Shown here: piece after piece, positions 11,301 through 23,274 of the stretch
Numbering within the stretch: position 1 is the first letter of the stretch
Layout of the letters: each line of letters opens with the position of its first letter
Assembly: GCF_011075055.1 (NCBI RefSeq)
Contig: NC_058155.1
Span: 1,107,373-1,171,372 of the forward strand
Length of the DNA: 64,000 nucleotides
Reading direction: 5' to 3'
Origin: Mangifera indica
Taxonomy: Eukaryota > Streptophyta > Magnoliopsida > Sapindales > Anacardiaceae
Notes under the pieces: model-generated
Told to the model about the DNA's origin: nothing
Databases searched by the model: none
Seen by the model: only the letters and a program-made list of their open reading frames with translations
Program-made: the position numbers and the translations under genes

Positions 11301-14300
11301 GAATATAGTATTTTCCTCAGTGAACCATATTTAGTATTTATTTCTTTATTTGATGTGATTGCACAGGAATACGATGTTGAGGATTCTATGCTGCCCCATC
11401 AGCCATCCTTAAATTACACTGCACCTGAACTTGTTCAGAGTAAGACTGCTTCAGTTGGATGCGCTTCTGATATGTTCAGCTTTGGATGCCTTGCTTACCA
11501 CCTGATTGCTCGCAAGCCTTTGTTTGATTGCCACAACAATGTCAAAATGGTAATCATAGATTAGTTTTCCCTTTTTATAATTCATTTTATATTGGCAGTG
11601 GGTATAAATTTAATCTTAAATGGTTTTCTGAAAAAAAGAAAAGAAATTTCTTCATAGGTTTTTTTCCCTCTTGTGCTGCTCACATGCTGTTCCATTTTGT
11701 TCTCTGCATACAGACATTCATTGGCAATTCACTAGGCCACTGTTTTATCTGCACAGATATCACATGATGTGATAACAATTAAATTGGTATTTTTTGGATG
11801 GCTTAGACTTTATATGACATGCAATATCTCCAATATGCATTTATTAGCATTCAAATGCAGTCTCAAGCATTGAAAGTAAATTAATTTAATGGTCTAAAAT
11901 TTGCATCATGTGTTGTGTAAATTAAACAGTGGTTGTCACTGTCTCATCCTAATTTAATTCGGCCTTTTTAATTTCAGTTTTACTTGTCATTGTTAATTCT
12001 TTTCCTTTATTTATTTTCTTATCTTCATGCAGTATATGAATACCTTGACTTATTTATCCAATGAAGCTTTCTCCTCTATCCCATCAGAATTAGTTCCTGA
12101 CCTTCAAAGGATGCTTTCGGCTAATGAGTCTCTCAGGCCGACAGCATCAGATTTCACAGGTAAAAAAGTGAGCATTATGGATCCATTTATTTTTCTCATT
12201 CTTCTGTATGATAAATTGAGGACAATATTTTTCTGTTAATTGATTTTTTTAGAGAACTTAGAACATGGAAGGTTAAAAGAAAAATAAATATATAAGAAGG
12301 AATTTAAATGAGAGGGGACTGATACAAACCTTCAGATGGAGCGGGACGACGCCTCACTTCACCTGATGACTGGAAGATTTCCGCAGCAAAGAATTCCCAG
12401 AAGAATCATTCACATACTCAGTTACACAATATCGTTAATAACATTTTTAAGTGTTCCCATTCACTATAATACATTCATTGTAACTAATCACTGATTAACA
12501 TTTCAATAAACAGCAGTGCTTGTATATTCATTTCATTCATTAATGGATTGTTTACCCTTGACATCAAGATTCTAGGTTCACTTTACATATGCATAACAAA
12601 AATACATCCAAAAGAACAGGGCAACTCTGCTCAAAATACAATTCCTTGGTCACGCTCCAGCTCTTCGAGAGGCTGTCTCTCCCTACTCCAATTTGCTCAT
12701 CTGAATTCCCCCCTTTTTTTCTCTTTCTTCCAAGTCTTTATACTCCTTTCCTATTCCTTTGCACATCCTACTCCTCTCAGGGAATGTCACCTCATCTTTT
12801 AAATTCCCTAGGATCTGGTACATGCTCCTTGCTTCCATTACCTGCTGCCTTTGACTCATAATTCTTTCCTGGCTTGTTTGATCATCTTGCACTCCCCTTG
12901 GCTGGCTGCCACTTGTCATTCTTCCTTTCTCCTTTGATTTCCTTTTAACATATACTTTTGCTCTAACAGGGACATAAGAAGGTATGGTCAGAAAGATTAA
13001 GAGGGTCCCTTTCACAAGCTGAATAACATTTAGTTCCCAATGAAAAAGTGTCAAGAAGTTTGCCTAGGCCTCACCAATATCTTTGCTACGATGATTTGCA
13101 ATTTAAGAAAACTATGCATCAGAATTTGTTTGTGGTTTTGATTTGAAAATTTCTTTTATGTGAGCATGATGTTTTTTAATAATTATCTGAAATGACATAT
13201 TGCTCAGACATTTTTATGTTCAGTGCTATTGCCATTATGTAAAGTAGTGATCTAGTGGACCCTTAATTTTTTGTGTGAGGGAGCACTCTAAGAATATTTC
13301 TAGTTAAAAATTATTGGATAATTAACTCATTAACGACACTTTAAGAAACAATATAATTAAAAATTATTTTGTGACATGAAAAATTAAAATTCATATAAGT
13401 AAAACACTTATTATTATTTGTCCAGAATTCTTCAATTTTGACTTATTTATTTTTATTATTGTATCAATTGAAATGTTGATTAATCAAAGTAAATAGTTTT
13501 TTAACTGAACAAATAATAAGTGAAGTAAAGATAAACTCTTAACATAAAATTGAAGGAAACATAATCAAAGATTTGAGATCATTAACAATTTATAGCTAGT
13601 ACATTTTTTCCATTCGGAGTTTTTAATTTTTAGCAGTTATGGTTTTTGGAATAGTAGATGTGTTTTCTGAACCTTTAGGTTTTTGGGATTGCTTGTCCTT
13701 TTTAATGTCGACAACTTGTACATTAATAGAGTATATTTGTTTCCTAGAAATATAGAACTAAGAAAGATAATAATACTTGACTTGACATCAGAACAACTAA
13801 AGTAAACTAAGAGAATTGAGCTTGGTAAGGAGGGGCAGAATTGTAATGGATTTAATATACTAGAGATGAAAACTGAATTGTATAATTTAAGGGGGGGGGG
13901 GGGGGGGGGGTGGTACAAGCACTCTAGTTCATAATGTAGGTTCACTATTGGATGTACTCTCTTATTTTATGATATATTTAGCAAAGTTGTTGAGGATCTC
14001 TTGTTGGTGTCATGGATGTTGTGGCATTAATTCAGGAGTGGCTGTTAGTAGCTTAGAATATGTTAGCAATTTGCTTGAGCTATCGTTGTCTGTTTGTAAT
14101 TTTCTTTTGTGTTGTACTCATACTTGATTTTTACGTTTCTTTTAAATTTATGGCTTCCTTTGCAGGATCTCCATTTTTTCGTAATGACACTAGGTTGCGT
14201 GCGCTTCGCTTCCTTGACCACATGCTTGTAAGCATTTGCAATTTAGCTATTACACACATTCTTATGAGATATACTGTTCCTGATTTTGTGTTTGAGGAAT

Positions 14301-17300
14301 GAAAAAATTAAAGAATTTTGATTGAAATGGTAGCCCTTGGCATCATATTTTTGTTTATTTAATTTTATTTTTGCAGGGAAGAGATAACATGCAGAAATCT
14401 GAATTTTTAAAAGCATTATCAGATATGTGGAAGGATTTTGACTCTCGTGTTCTGGGGTATAAGGTTCGAGTCTTCTTTTGGGTCAGAATTTACTTGTTTC
14501 TTGGTTTTGATATTTTCTCCCTGTTTTTAGTAATCTAATCTGACTTGAAGTTGAAATCTGTCAGTTTGGTTATATATTTTAAAATAAGCCTGATAATCAC
14601 ATTCTGATTTGAATTGAGCTAATTTTTGTTCGCTGAGCTGACGGACCATTCAGGCTTTTATGTTGCAACAATTATCATGCATGGAAACTTTCCTGAACAA
14701 GAGTTTCATGCAGGTTCTACCACCACTTTGTGCAGAGCTCCGGAATGTAGTGATGCAACCAATGATTCTGCCCATGGTTCTCACAATAGCAGAGTCTCAG
14801 GTGCTAGTTCTTTCATATTGTGAAAAATATCAAAACTTCGCCTTGTACAACATTCAAATGGGCATGTAAAATGGTTGACTGTAATCTGTTTGGATTGATT
14901 GTTGAAAGGAGGTTGGGATGGTGTAGTTCATGTTGTTGATGTCTCATTTATTCCAACATATTGTATCCTCTTTATTTTCTTCTGGAACAAATTTTGTCTA
15001 ATCATATGTTAAAAAGTTGTTGCAGTTAATTTGAGGATGATAGAGGCTTTTTTTTCCTTCACAGTTGGCTTTGTTAAATTTTTTTTCCATCAAGGAATTG
15101 TTTATTGCATCTTCAGAATATCACATTAACTGTCTGAATTTAATGCTATCTATGCTTGGAGTGTCATTCAATGAGTCGAATATAGAATCTTGTGGAGATT
15201 GTTCGGTTGGCTTTGTAGATTTTCTTTCTGATTTGCCTTTTTATATTTTGGTTTGACTTGAAGTTCTCAACTTGTATCTTGAAGGGCTATTTTTGTATAT
15301 TTTCTAGATCATATGGTTTGATATGAACTTAATGTAGGTGAAGTGATGTGTCAGCATGTCACATTGAATTTGTTTGTATTCGATCTAGCATTATTCTGTC
15401 CTTAATTAATGTAGGATATCTGACAATTTAATGTAGGATAAAAATGATTTTGAGCTAATAACACTACCTGCTATTCTACCCGTCCTGACTACTGCTGCTG
15501 GCGAGACACTTTTGCTACTTTTGAAGCAACTGGAGCTTATTTGCAACAAGGTAACTGAGATGATTATGCTAATCCTTCTTATATTGTAGATTAGAGGAGG
15601 ATGCAGTTGATTAATCCATATTTTATGGTAGATTAGTGGATCCAATTCTTTCCGTCATTCTTAAGTTTAATATTTATTATTATATTTCTTGATGGCATCA
15701 ATAAATTTAATAAATAGGATTGGAAGTAGTTTGGCGATCATGTAGTCTAAATGAAAAGAAGTTAGTTATGGCATTAGTTGGGATGCAAGGATGACAAAAG
15801 TCTATATACATGTTTTTATTACCATGTTTAAATGTTAATGCTGCTAACGTGCCGTCAAGAATTAATAAGTAAGCTTTAATCCAACTTTCCTGTTGCATTT
15901 TTAGCTTATACACCTCTAGATTCATAGTCTCTATATTCTTGAACAAATTGTACTCCATTGTGGCAAAGATTTTAGGTCCAGCTGGAGTTATTAAATCTTG
16001 TTTTACTAGGTAATTACCTCCTTTTCATGGACACAGAAGCTTGATATCAGAATTATCAATAAGATGTTTAAATAAATCTGAACGAGGCACACGTCTCTTT
16101 TTATATTTGTTTAGTGGTTTCTAAAATGCTGCCTGATGAAAACTTTCGTGTGAGTTTTATGTTGTATTTAGATGGCATATTTTCATCCCTGAATGTTTTT
16201 TTTTTTGTTTATAAATGCTTTTACTACAAGAATAAAGCACTAGCATGACACTACCTGTTATATGTTGTTGCAGACTGGACAGGAGCAGTTAGTATCACAT
16301 TTGTTGCCCTTGCTTGTTCGAGGTTATGATGATACTGATCCTCGCATACAAGAGGAAGTTTTGAGACGATCGGCGTCCCTTGCCAAGCAACTTGATGTTC
16401 AGGTGACCAGCAATTCTCATCCATATGGAAGTTCCTTTTATGTGGCAAGGAAGGAATAAATTATCATGTATCATATTGAAGCTGTCTGCATTTTATTAGT
16501 TCCCAGATTAGACCTTAAGTGCTAATTGAAGCCTTATAGAATAAGAGCTAGAATTTGCCCAGCTGTTGTCTCAAACACTATAATTGAAATGATCCTCATA
16601 GAAGTTGAATTCTGAAGCCTATGACAAATTTATGGTCTCAGTTTTATCTCTAAGAAGCAATCAACAGCCCAAGATCTTGAAATTCCACTTGGCTTCTGAA
16701 TGTCCCATCTTCATCTACTATCATTTTTTTTTTTTTTTTGGTGGCAAGTGCAGGGAGAAACTGCTGAGACCAGTTTCTTTAATATTATTTTTTTTCTTTC
16801 TAGTTGGTGAAACAAGCAATTTTGCCCCGTGTGCATGGCCTAGCTCTTAAAACAACGGTTGCTGCGGTATGTATTTCATTAATTTTATATTATTATTTTT
16901 TTTGTAGTGCAATTATGTGTGTATATGGTTTTTTCTTCTGACCAATTCTCCATATTGAAAAATCTTGTATAAACTGGTTGTTGAAGGTTACACAAATGTC
17001 ATTTTTGCGGGATTGTGAGTTTTGCTTCTATGACAGCTAGAATCAGATGTCCATTATAGTGCTTGTGCATGTCTTCTTCCTTTGAAAAGTGTGGACACAG
17101 CTGATATGGATTATTTCTATCTGCACCTCAGTGATAGCTGTGTGCTACCATGTAATTCTGTTGACAGTATCTTTTTTGTTAAATTATGTATGCATTTTTG
17201 AAATTTGGACATGGAAACTCTTTAACATTGACTGGATTAAGATTACTGGATGTCCTGCCTGTAGATAATTTAAACCTGTGTTTTGGTTTATTCATTTTTT

Positions 17301-19423
17301 TCATTTTGTTAAGGAACTTGTTTCTTTAACTAGTTCAGAGCTATTCCACTTTATATGTTCAATCAAATTGGGAAGCTGCTGTTTCTTATGCCGGTGTTTT
17401 TAACTTGTTTCTTTCTACTTTGGTTGATTTTGTTGGGTCACTAGTCTGAAATTTTGTTCCATATTATTATTAAATTTCAGTTTGTTTCTTATCAAGAAAT
17501 AGTTCCCTGAAAAAATGTCGTTTATAGCCATGACAAAGCAATACTGTTTGTGATTAATTTGTTTTAGTGTAAAATGCACATTTGGTGCTAGTCTGGGTGT
17601 GTGTAAACCTCTTGCCTCTAGAGAAATTAGTTGCCATGACTGTTAAATGACATCCTAAGTCTGACTCTTTTATTCCCACCCTAAAAAATTAGCAGAATAG
17701 TGAGAAGAAAATGAAGAATCAATCTTTAGAACTGATATGAAATTGAAATAAATCATGCTGTGGAAAGGGCAAAAGATAATTAGTCATTCTCGTGTATTAT
17801 TTTTAACTTTCTTTCCATAGTTTTTGTACAAGTCAAGATGCTAGACATTGTATTGTCAACATAAGCTCAGCTTATTGTAAAAAAACAAATTGTTCGGAGT
17901 GCAGAATGCCTTGAATGAATAATGGGTGATTTGTTTTCACTACTTCCTGTTGATCTAGAAATTGATATTCAATCTGAAGTGGTGGGGTTGTTTCTGTCGG
18001 CAGGTGAGAGTCAATGCTTTGCTATGCTTAGGAGATCTGGTTCACACACTTGATAAACATGCTGTTCTTGACATTTTACAAACAATTCAACGTTGTACAG
18101 CTGTTGATCGCTCCTCTCCTACACTGATGTGTACCCTTGGGGTTGCTAACTCAATTCTTAAGCAGGTAAACTATGGACTTGTACTATGGACTTGTTGTAG
18201 CTTTCTACTGCATGTGGTGTGTTTGTGTTTATGAAATTCTGGCTAATTGTCGTCACTTTATTTTATTCAGTATGGAGTCGAATTTGCTGCTGAACATGTC
18301 CTTCCATTACTCATACCCCTTCTTACTGCTCAACAATTGAATGTTCGGCAGTTTGCCAGATATATGCTTTTTGTCAAGGATATTCTCAGGTATTGCCATC
18401 ATATATTGCATTTATTGAAATACTATCTCATCCCAGCCCCCAGTCCATTCTGTGTTTGTGCATACTTATAAAATGACTTTATCCTTACCAATCATTTCAT
18501 TCCATTGCAGGAAGATAGAAGAACAACGTGGAGTTACTGTGACTGATACTGAATATCCAGAGGTAAAAAATATTCCTTTTGCCATTTTCCCTCAATCTGA
18601 AGCCTTAAGCAAAACTAGTGGGAGTGTGGTTTCGACAACAAAGAGCAGGCCATCATGGGATGAAGATTGGGGTCCAAAGACAAGGGGACAAGCCCATTCC
18701 AATCAATCTTCTTTCAAAAACTTCTCAACCACTACAACTATTTCCAGTGATAAACCAAGTCAAGTAACTCCTGTGCAATTGCACCCTTCCTTGGTGTCTG
18801 CTGTATCTAGTCAGCAAACAGCTGCATCATGCCCTCCAGTTGATCTTGAATGGCCTCCTTGTGCATCTTCATCTGTGACCTCTTCTGTAGCTGATAGTCA
18901 GAAGCAGCTGCCAAACACTGGAAGCTCTTCATCTTCAACTTTTGATGATCTAGATCCATTTGCTGATTGGCCTCCACGGCCAAGTGGCTCATCGCAAACT
19001 CTTAGCAATGGCAATATAGGATCAAGTTCAAAAAATTATTCTGATTTGACAAGTACACCAAACATTATGAGCTATCCAAGCAATGGCAATAACAGTTGGC
19101 CCTCTGACAAGTTAAACTCAACTTTGGATTTGAGTAGTTTGAATTCTGGGAGCCTGAATAACCTGAATTTTATTGGGTTCATGAAACAGAATCAAGGGTA
19201 TTCAGGTCCAGGTTCAGTTTCAGTTATGTACAATAACAAGAAGGAATCTTCTGATCTTGGATCCATATTTGGTACTACCAACACTGGACTTACTGCACCA
19301 AAACTTGCACCACCTCCTGCAACTGCTGTTGGTAGAGGAAGAGGGAAAGGAGGCAGTTCAGGCTCACAGCATAGTCATGTCAAACCATCATCAGAACAAC
19401 CACCTCTTTTGGATTTGCTGTAA
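5353..19423 (+). CDS. SCYL2: SCYL2-type SCY1-like pseudokinase (14 coding exons, 920 aa)
   Basis: Exons: 5353-5853, 7694-7798, 10799-10909, 11367-11549, 12033-12159, 14166-14227, 14377-14463, 14714-14800, 15437-15550, 16274-16402, 16804-16866, 18004-18165, 18271-18389 and 18511-19423. All introns are GT..AG. The exons sum to 2763 nt without a stop, about the length of plant SCYL2 proteins. The N-terminus [14 protein letters not shown], the VCVWVLDK segment and ISPENV are family hallmarks. Residues ~38-348 are a kinase fold without catalytic residues: HRD is HRA (196-198) and DFG is GFG (216-218). Residues ~360-617 are helical HEAT-type repeats. The Ser/Asn-rich tail holds DPF (765-767), an AP2-ear type motif, and ends LLDLL (916-920), a clathrin-box match. 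Known family role: SCYL2/CVAK104 binds clathrin and adaptors in trans-Golgi and endosomal traffic, and plant homologues affect root hair growth. That this copy is expressed is inferred from its intact frame. Confidence 0.93.
8285..10308 (-). mobile_element. Decayed LTR element in SCYL2 intron 2
   Basis: Two direct copies of a ~370-390-bp sequence, about 8285-8678 and 9943-10308, enclose about 1.26 kb. Both contain 'gtggtcctcc', 'cttttgtgcca' and 'ctaattgtttgtct' in the same order. Read on the minus strand they form an LTR beginning TGTTAAGATTC (from 8678). The upstream copy ends CTCTAACA, followed by AATTAGTATCAAAATGG, a weak match to an initiator-Met tRNA primer-binding site. No domain is recognisable inside and the flanks give no clear target duplication. 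It is most likely a non-autonomous or internally deleted retrotransposon, antisense to SCYL2, and it accounts for most of the 3.0-kb intron. Confidence 0.65.
12317..13060 (-). mobile_element. Probable LTR remnant in SCYL2 intron 5
   Basis: A stretch of higher C/T content than the surrounding intron. On the minus strand, TTTGTATCAGTCCC near 12310-12335 resembles an initiator-Met primer-binding site, with LTR-like sequence upstream (higher coordinates). A 123-residue antisense reading frame (12683-13054) has no recognisable domain and is not called a gene. There is no second LTR copy or target duplication, so this is a tentative call. Confidence 0.35.
13891..13910. repeat. Poly(G) run, 20 G
   Basis: Twenty consecutive G in SCYL2 intron 5, in an AT-rich context. 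Such a run could form G-quadruplex structure on the transcript strand, and its exact length is error-prone in sequencing. Confidence 0.9.
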
Positions 19424-19830
19424 AGGATTTTTCTATTTTTCAACTTTCAAAATAATCATACACAAGAAATTTTTCAAGTCTTGTAGATTGTCCGACTGCG
19501 TCCCACACTTTATTGAGATGGCCAGATCCTCTTAAATGCGTTGAAGTACAAGTTCATCAATCAATCTCTTGGACATGCAAGCCCAATGGCTCTCAGGCTG
19601 GCATGGTTTGTTATATGTAGATCATTGCGAGCGGTTTGTAGTTTATTGTGATTGGTTCTGTTCCGGTTTTTTGTTCTCTCTCTCTGTCTCTCTTTTTTCT
19701 GTTAATTCTGTATTTTTCTGCCGAGTTTTGTTCAGTTTCTTGAATTTTGAATATTGGAAATGCGTTTTCATAGTCCCTATAATATATTCTTTAAAAATGT
19801 ACGAGACACTTTTTTGGAAAGAAAAAACGT
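19424..19830 (+). other. SCYL2 3' UTR region
   Basis: The sequence after the TAA is moderately balanced in composition, then T-rich with a CT repeat ('ctctctctctgtctctc', about 19677-19693). No perfect AATAAA is obvious. AT-rich candidates for poly(A) signals lie near 19780-19830 ('ataatatattc', 'aaaaatgtacg'). No coding feature is seen here. Confidence 0.5.
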
Positions 19831-20273
19831 GAGAAATGAAATATCCGAGTTTCTGCTGAAGGTTAGGACTCGGTTACAAAAAAGGTTAGAAGTCAGTTTC
19901 TGACATCTCATCTTTGTATACCATTTTTTATATTTGGCTCTTTGTGATTGTTGTTTGTGATTGTACACTAATAGCTTCTCTTAAGAATTTATAGCAACTG
20001 CCCAAAGGATAGTTGAGTAACAAAGGAGATGGATTACAAGCATGAAAGTAAAGGATTTTTGTTATTAAAAGAATTTGAAGTTTGACTAATGTTTTTGTGA
20101 TATATTTGCTCAATGTTACACATTTAGAAGCATTGAAGCGGGCTATTTGATATTTGTTTGATCAATAAGGTCAACGGAAACAGCTGTTTGATATCATTTA
20201 TTTGAGAATTTCCGTGGATGTTCAAAATACTTGAAATAATAGATTTCTGTGGCAATCTTTTTTGTCAATTTTA

Positions 20274-20323
20274 GGGCCCTGGAAGTATGGAGCATGGTGG
20301 CAAATTCCAAAGACAGACTGCGG
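20274..20323 (+). other. Orphan exon-like island
   Basis: A G-rich 50-bp block between a pyrimidine tract ending TTTTAG (20273) and a GTAGGT donor. It reads GPGSMEHGGKFQRQTAG in one frame. Composition and both splice-like borders resemble an exon, but I do not recognise the peptide and see no partner exons nearby. It could be an alternative or leftover exon of a fragmented gene. About 20324-20600 downstream holds nothing recognisable. Confidence 0.3.
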
Positions 20324-20609
20324 GAGGTAGGTTTTTTCAATTCAAATATGTGTTGCATTTTGTTTTGACCTCAACGGATCTGTGAGATTTATCTGATCCC
20401 CGCCAGTATTCATAACAAAATTTACCAAGTTGATGCTATTTCACTTTTTTTTTTTTTATGTCAAGTATAACCCTTCAACAGAACATGATTACTATAAGAG
20501 GATATTACATATTTTAAGTATAATTATACTTTATTTATATTTTTTCATTTTAAATATTTATTTTTTAACATGAACCCTAAATTTTTGTTTAATCTTCATA
20601 ATCATTAAA

Positions 20610-21059
20610 GGTGTTTTTAGTTTAGGTAATCTTTTATCACCAAAAATGAAAAATTATCACAAAAATATATTATTTTAAATATTACTGAATATAAATTATT
20701 ATTATGTTTTATAAAAGTCGGTAGATATTAGTAAATATAAATAATTATTATATTTGGTTGAAAATAATAAAATAATGTTAAGATATTATTTTATTAAAAT
20801 AACCTTTGATATAAATGTTTTAATATAATTTTCATGTTATTTGTTAAATTAATTAAAAATGAGTGTATTTTGTTTTAAAAAATTAATAAGGATATATTTG
20901 TAACAAAATCAAAATTACATTATTAATATTCTAATCTCTAATGTGAAAATAGTAATTAATTTATCCTTTATATTATTTATTATATCATTATTAATAATAG
21001 AATATTATTACAATTTTTTATTACTAATAAATCAAATGAAGTAATTAAACCAAATACCC
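20610..21059. mobile_element. MITE-like AT-rich inverted-repeat element
   Basis: Begins GGTGTTTTTAGTTTAGGTAA, and its right end, read in reverse, is GGGTATTTGGTTTAATTACTT: imperfect terminal inverted repeats. The interior is about 85% AT without coding potential. The flanks (ATTAAA and ATAAAA) give no firm target duplication, so the superfamily is unassigned. Confidence 0.5.
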
Positions 21060-22250
21060 ATAAAAAGTTTTTGTACAAATATTCATAATTTTATATAATT
21101 GATTTTAGTCCAAATCTAAGAAAAAACTATTTAAGTCCGTAATTTTTTTTGATACAGTCAAAGTCTTGCATAAAACAAGAAATTACTAGATTTTGCATGT
21201 TTGTTTAGCAAAGGAATGAGATTTCGAGGAGAGTAAGAGTTCAAATATTTTTTGACAATATTTTGAAATTAAACTCATAATGTATCTAGTGTAATACTTA
21301 AGAAATTTTTTATTGAATTTAAAAATTTTATCTATTTAATATAGTTAATTCAGCTAAAAAAATTGATATCTCTCAAATAAAGCTTTTTGTAACCCAACCA
21401 AATTTAAAAAAAAAATGTTTTTACATTATAGTTAGTTTGAAGTCCTGAATAATTCGGATTGCATTCAAAGGTTCCATCGTCTTTTATTTTCTCAATTGCT
21501 GTGACGGGTTTTTCTAATCTTTGCACCTCCTAATGTTTTTATATTACGATGATTCCCATGGAAACAATTTTGTCGTCTCTCGAAGCAGATTTTTATGAGT
21601 GCCTGAAAAGTTTCATACAGTAAAAAAATATAAAATCAACTTAAATTCTAGAGTTTAATTTGAATTAATCAAACCTGGGAAAATGAATCCAAAGAAAAAT
21701 GTTTGAAAAGCTGGCTAAGGAGATTTAGAAAGATATCTTTAAAATATAAATAGGGTGTAAATAAAATAAATAATACGAGGATTAAGAATCATGTCACGTC
21801 CAACCTAAATCCAAAAGCTTATTGGGTCAAATTCATGATTTGCTCTATTGGGCCAAATCCAAACCTAAATTTCTGTTGGGCCAAATCCATCGTAAGTTAA
21901 TACAATCTGAGCCATTAGATCTCTTACAACTATTTAGGTTATTCCAGGGTCCAATTATTTACAATTGAGTAATGTTACACATAAATTTTTGATATATAAT
22001 TTATGTATAATTAGATATTATTTTATTTTTAATTTAAAATTATTTAATCAAATGATAACACATTATTTGTTTACTCAAATTTTGTATTAAAGATTATATA
22101 TAAATAGTTTTATTGTTTACAATTTTCTCTCTATTTCTTTTTAATATTTGTGCATAGACTATATTTGTGTTTTAAGAACACATTATTCTTTAGACATATA
22201 ATAAAAAGAATATGATTAAAATAATGGGAAAGCGACTATTTTGTAAGACT
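21060..22250. other. AT-rich intergenic DNA with a small MITE-like repeat
   Basis: No gene seen. About 21820-21895 has three 'ttgggccaaatcc'-like units. About 21968-22111 is a small AT-rich repeat ('ttagatattattttatttttaat', then 'acacattatttgttta') that matches the MITE at 33694-33823 in reverse orientation. Confidence 0.4.
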
Positions 22251-23269
22251 ATTTATGGTGTCAAAATCATATTGAGTACAACGAAATCAATAAACAAGAA
22301 TTTAACACATACATGCATATTATATCATTGTCCTAGGGTGTTAATGGGAGTCTTACTAGTGTTGGTGGCTTCTCAACTTTATCTAGTGTGATTTTAAGAA
22401 AAACCAGTCCCGATCCAAATATAGGATGTTGCCTTTGATATCCACATGAGATGTTGGGTGATAGAGATTATGGATAGAGTCTTTATAGTCTACTATACCT
22501 TATAAACAGACCGTGTGAATATGTGTTAAAAATGACAAAAAGGCCATAAAGATTGAAAATATGTTCATCTACATAAAAGATGAGAAACCATGCATGACTA
22601 TTCATACGAACCTTATCATATCACCAGAAATTTATGATTATCTAGATTTTTAGATATATGATAAAATTGTTAGATAAGGTCAATTCGAGATAATGAATGA
22701 TCATTTATATGTCATGCACAGTCATTCATCATACTTGTCACTAATCCAATTTTCAACCTATCTTTTCTAGCTTAGATAAAGTCAATACTTTAACATTCCA
22801 TTCCAACACATCCTTTTCTGGGTTATATTTTGGCCCTTCAAGTAGACATAGTTGAACTTTAGTCCAATTATTATATGAGACTCAAAACAAAAAATTTAGA
22901 TACTAAACTCGATTGACCTCATACAACCTAAGAATTCTAAAACCTAGATATACTCTTATTCTGTGTGACCTATAGGATCTTTATCAGGTTGGTAATGAAC
23001 AGAATCGTATTGAATCTACAATCTAACAACCATCTATACATAGACCAAGATTGGTGTCTACCAAGACATCATGACCACCCAAGTGACAAAGTTTTAGAGA
23101 TTGAATTTTACCTATCAATAATAAGTTATCATACAATTTGATCATTTTATCAAAGAATATTTTTTCGAGATTGAGGCATATAATTAGTGTTTGTTTTAGG
23201 GAATCCTCAATATACATTGATTGACATCTGTATCAATAATCGAAAGGTATTAGATTGAACATTGACTTA
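22251..23269 (-). other. Likely LTR/3' sequence of a minus-strand gypsy element, part 1
   Basis: Non-coding, less AT-rich than its left neighbour, and continued at 25413 after the solo LTR insertion. Together with 25413-26748 it lies downstream of the minus-strand gypsy integrase, where the 3' LTR would be expected. The outer border of that LTR cannot be located. Confidence 0.35.
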
Positions 23270-23274
23270 ATCCT

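Noticed and set aside
12683..13054. 123-codon antisense frame in intron 5
   Set aside because: No domain or family resemblance; it falls in the probable LTR remnant.
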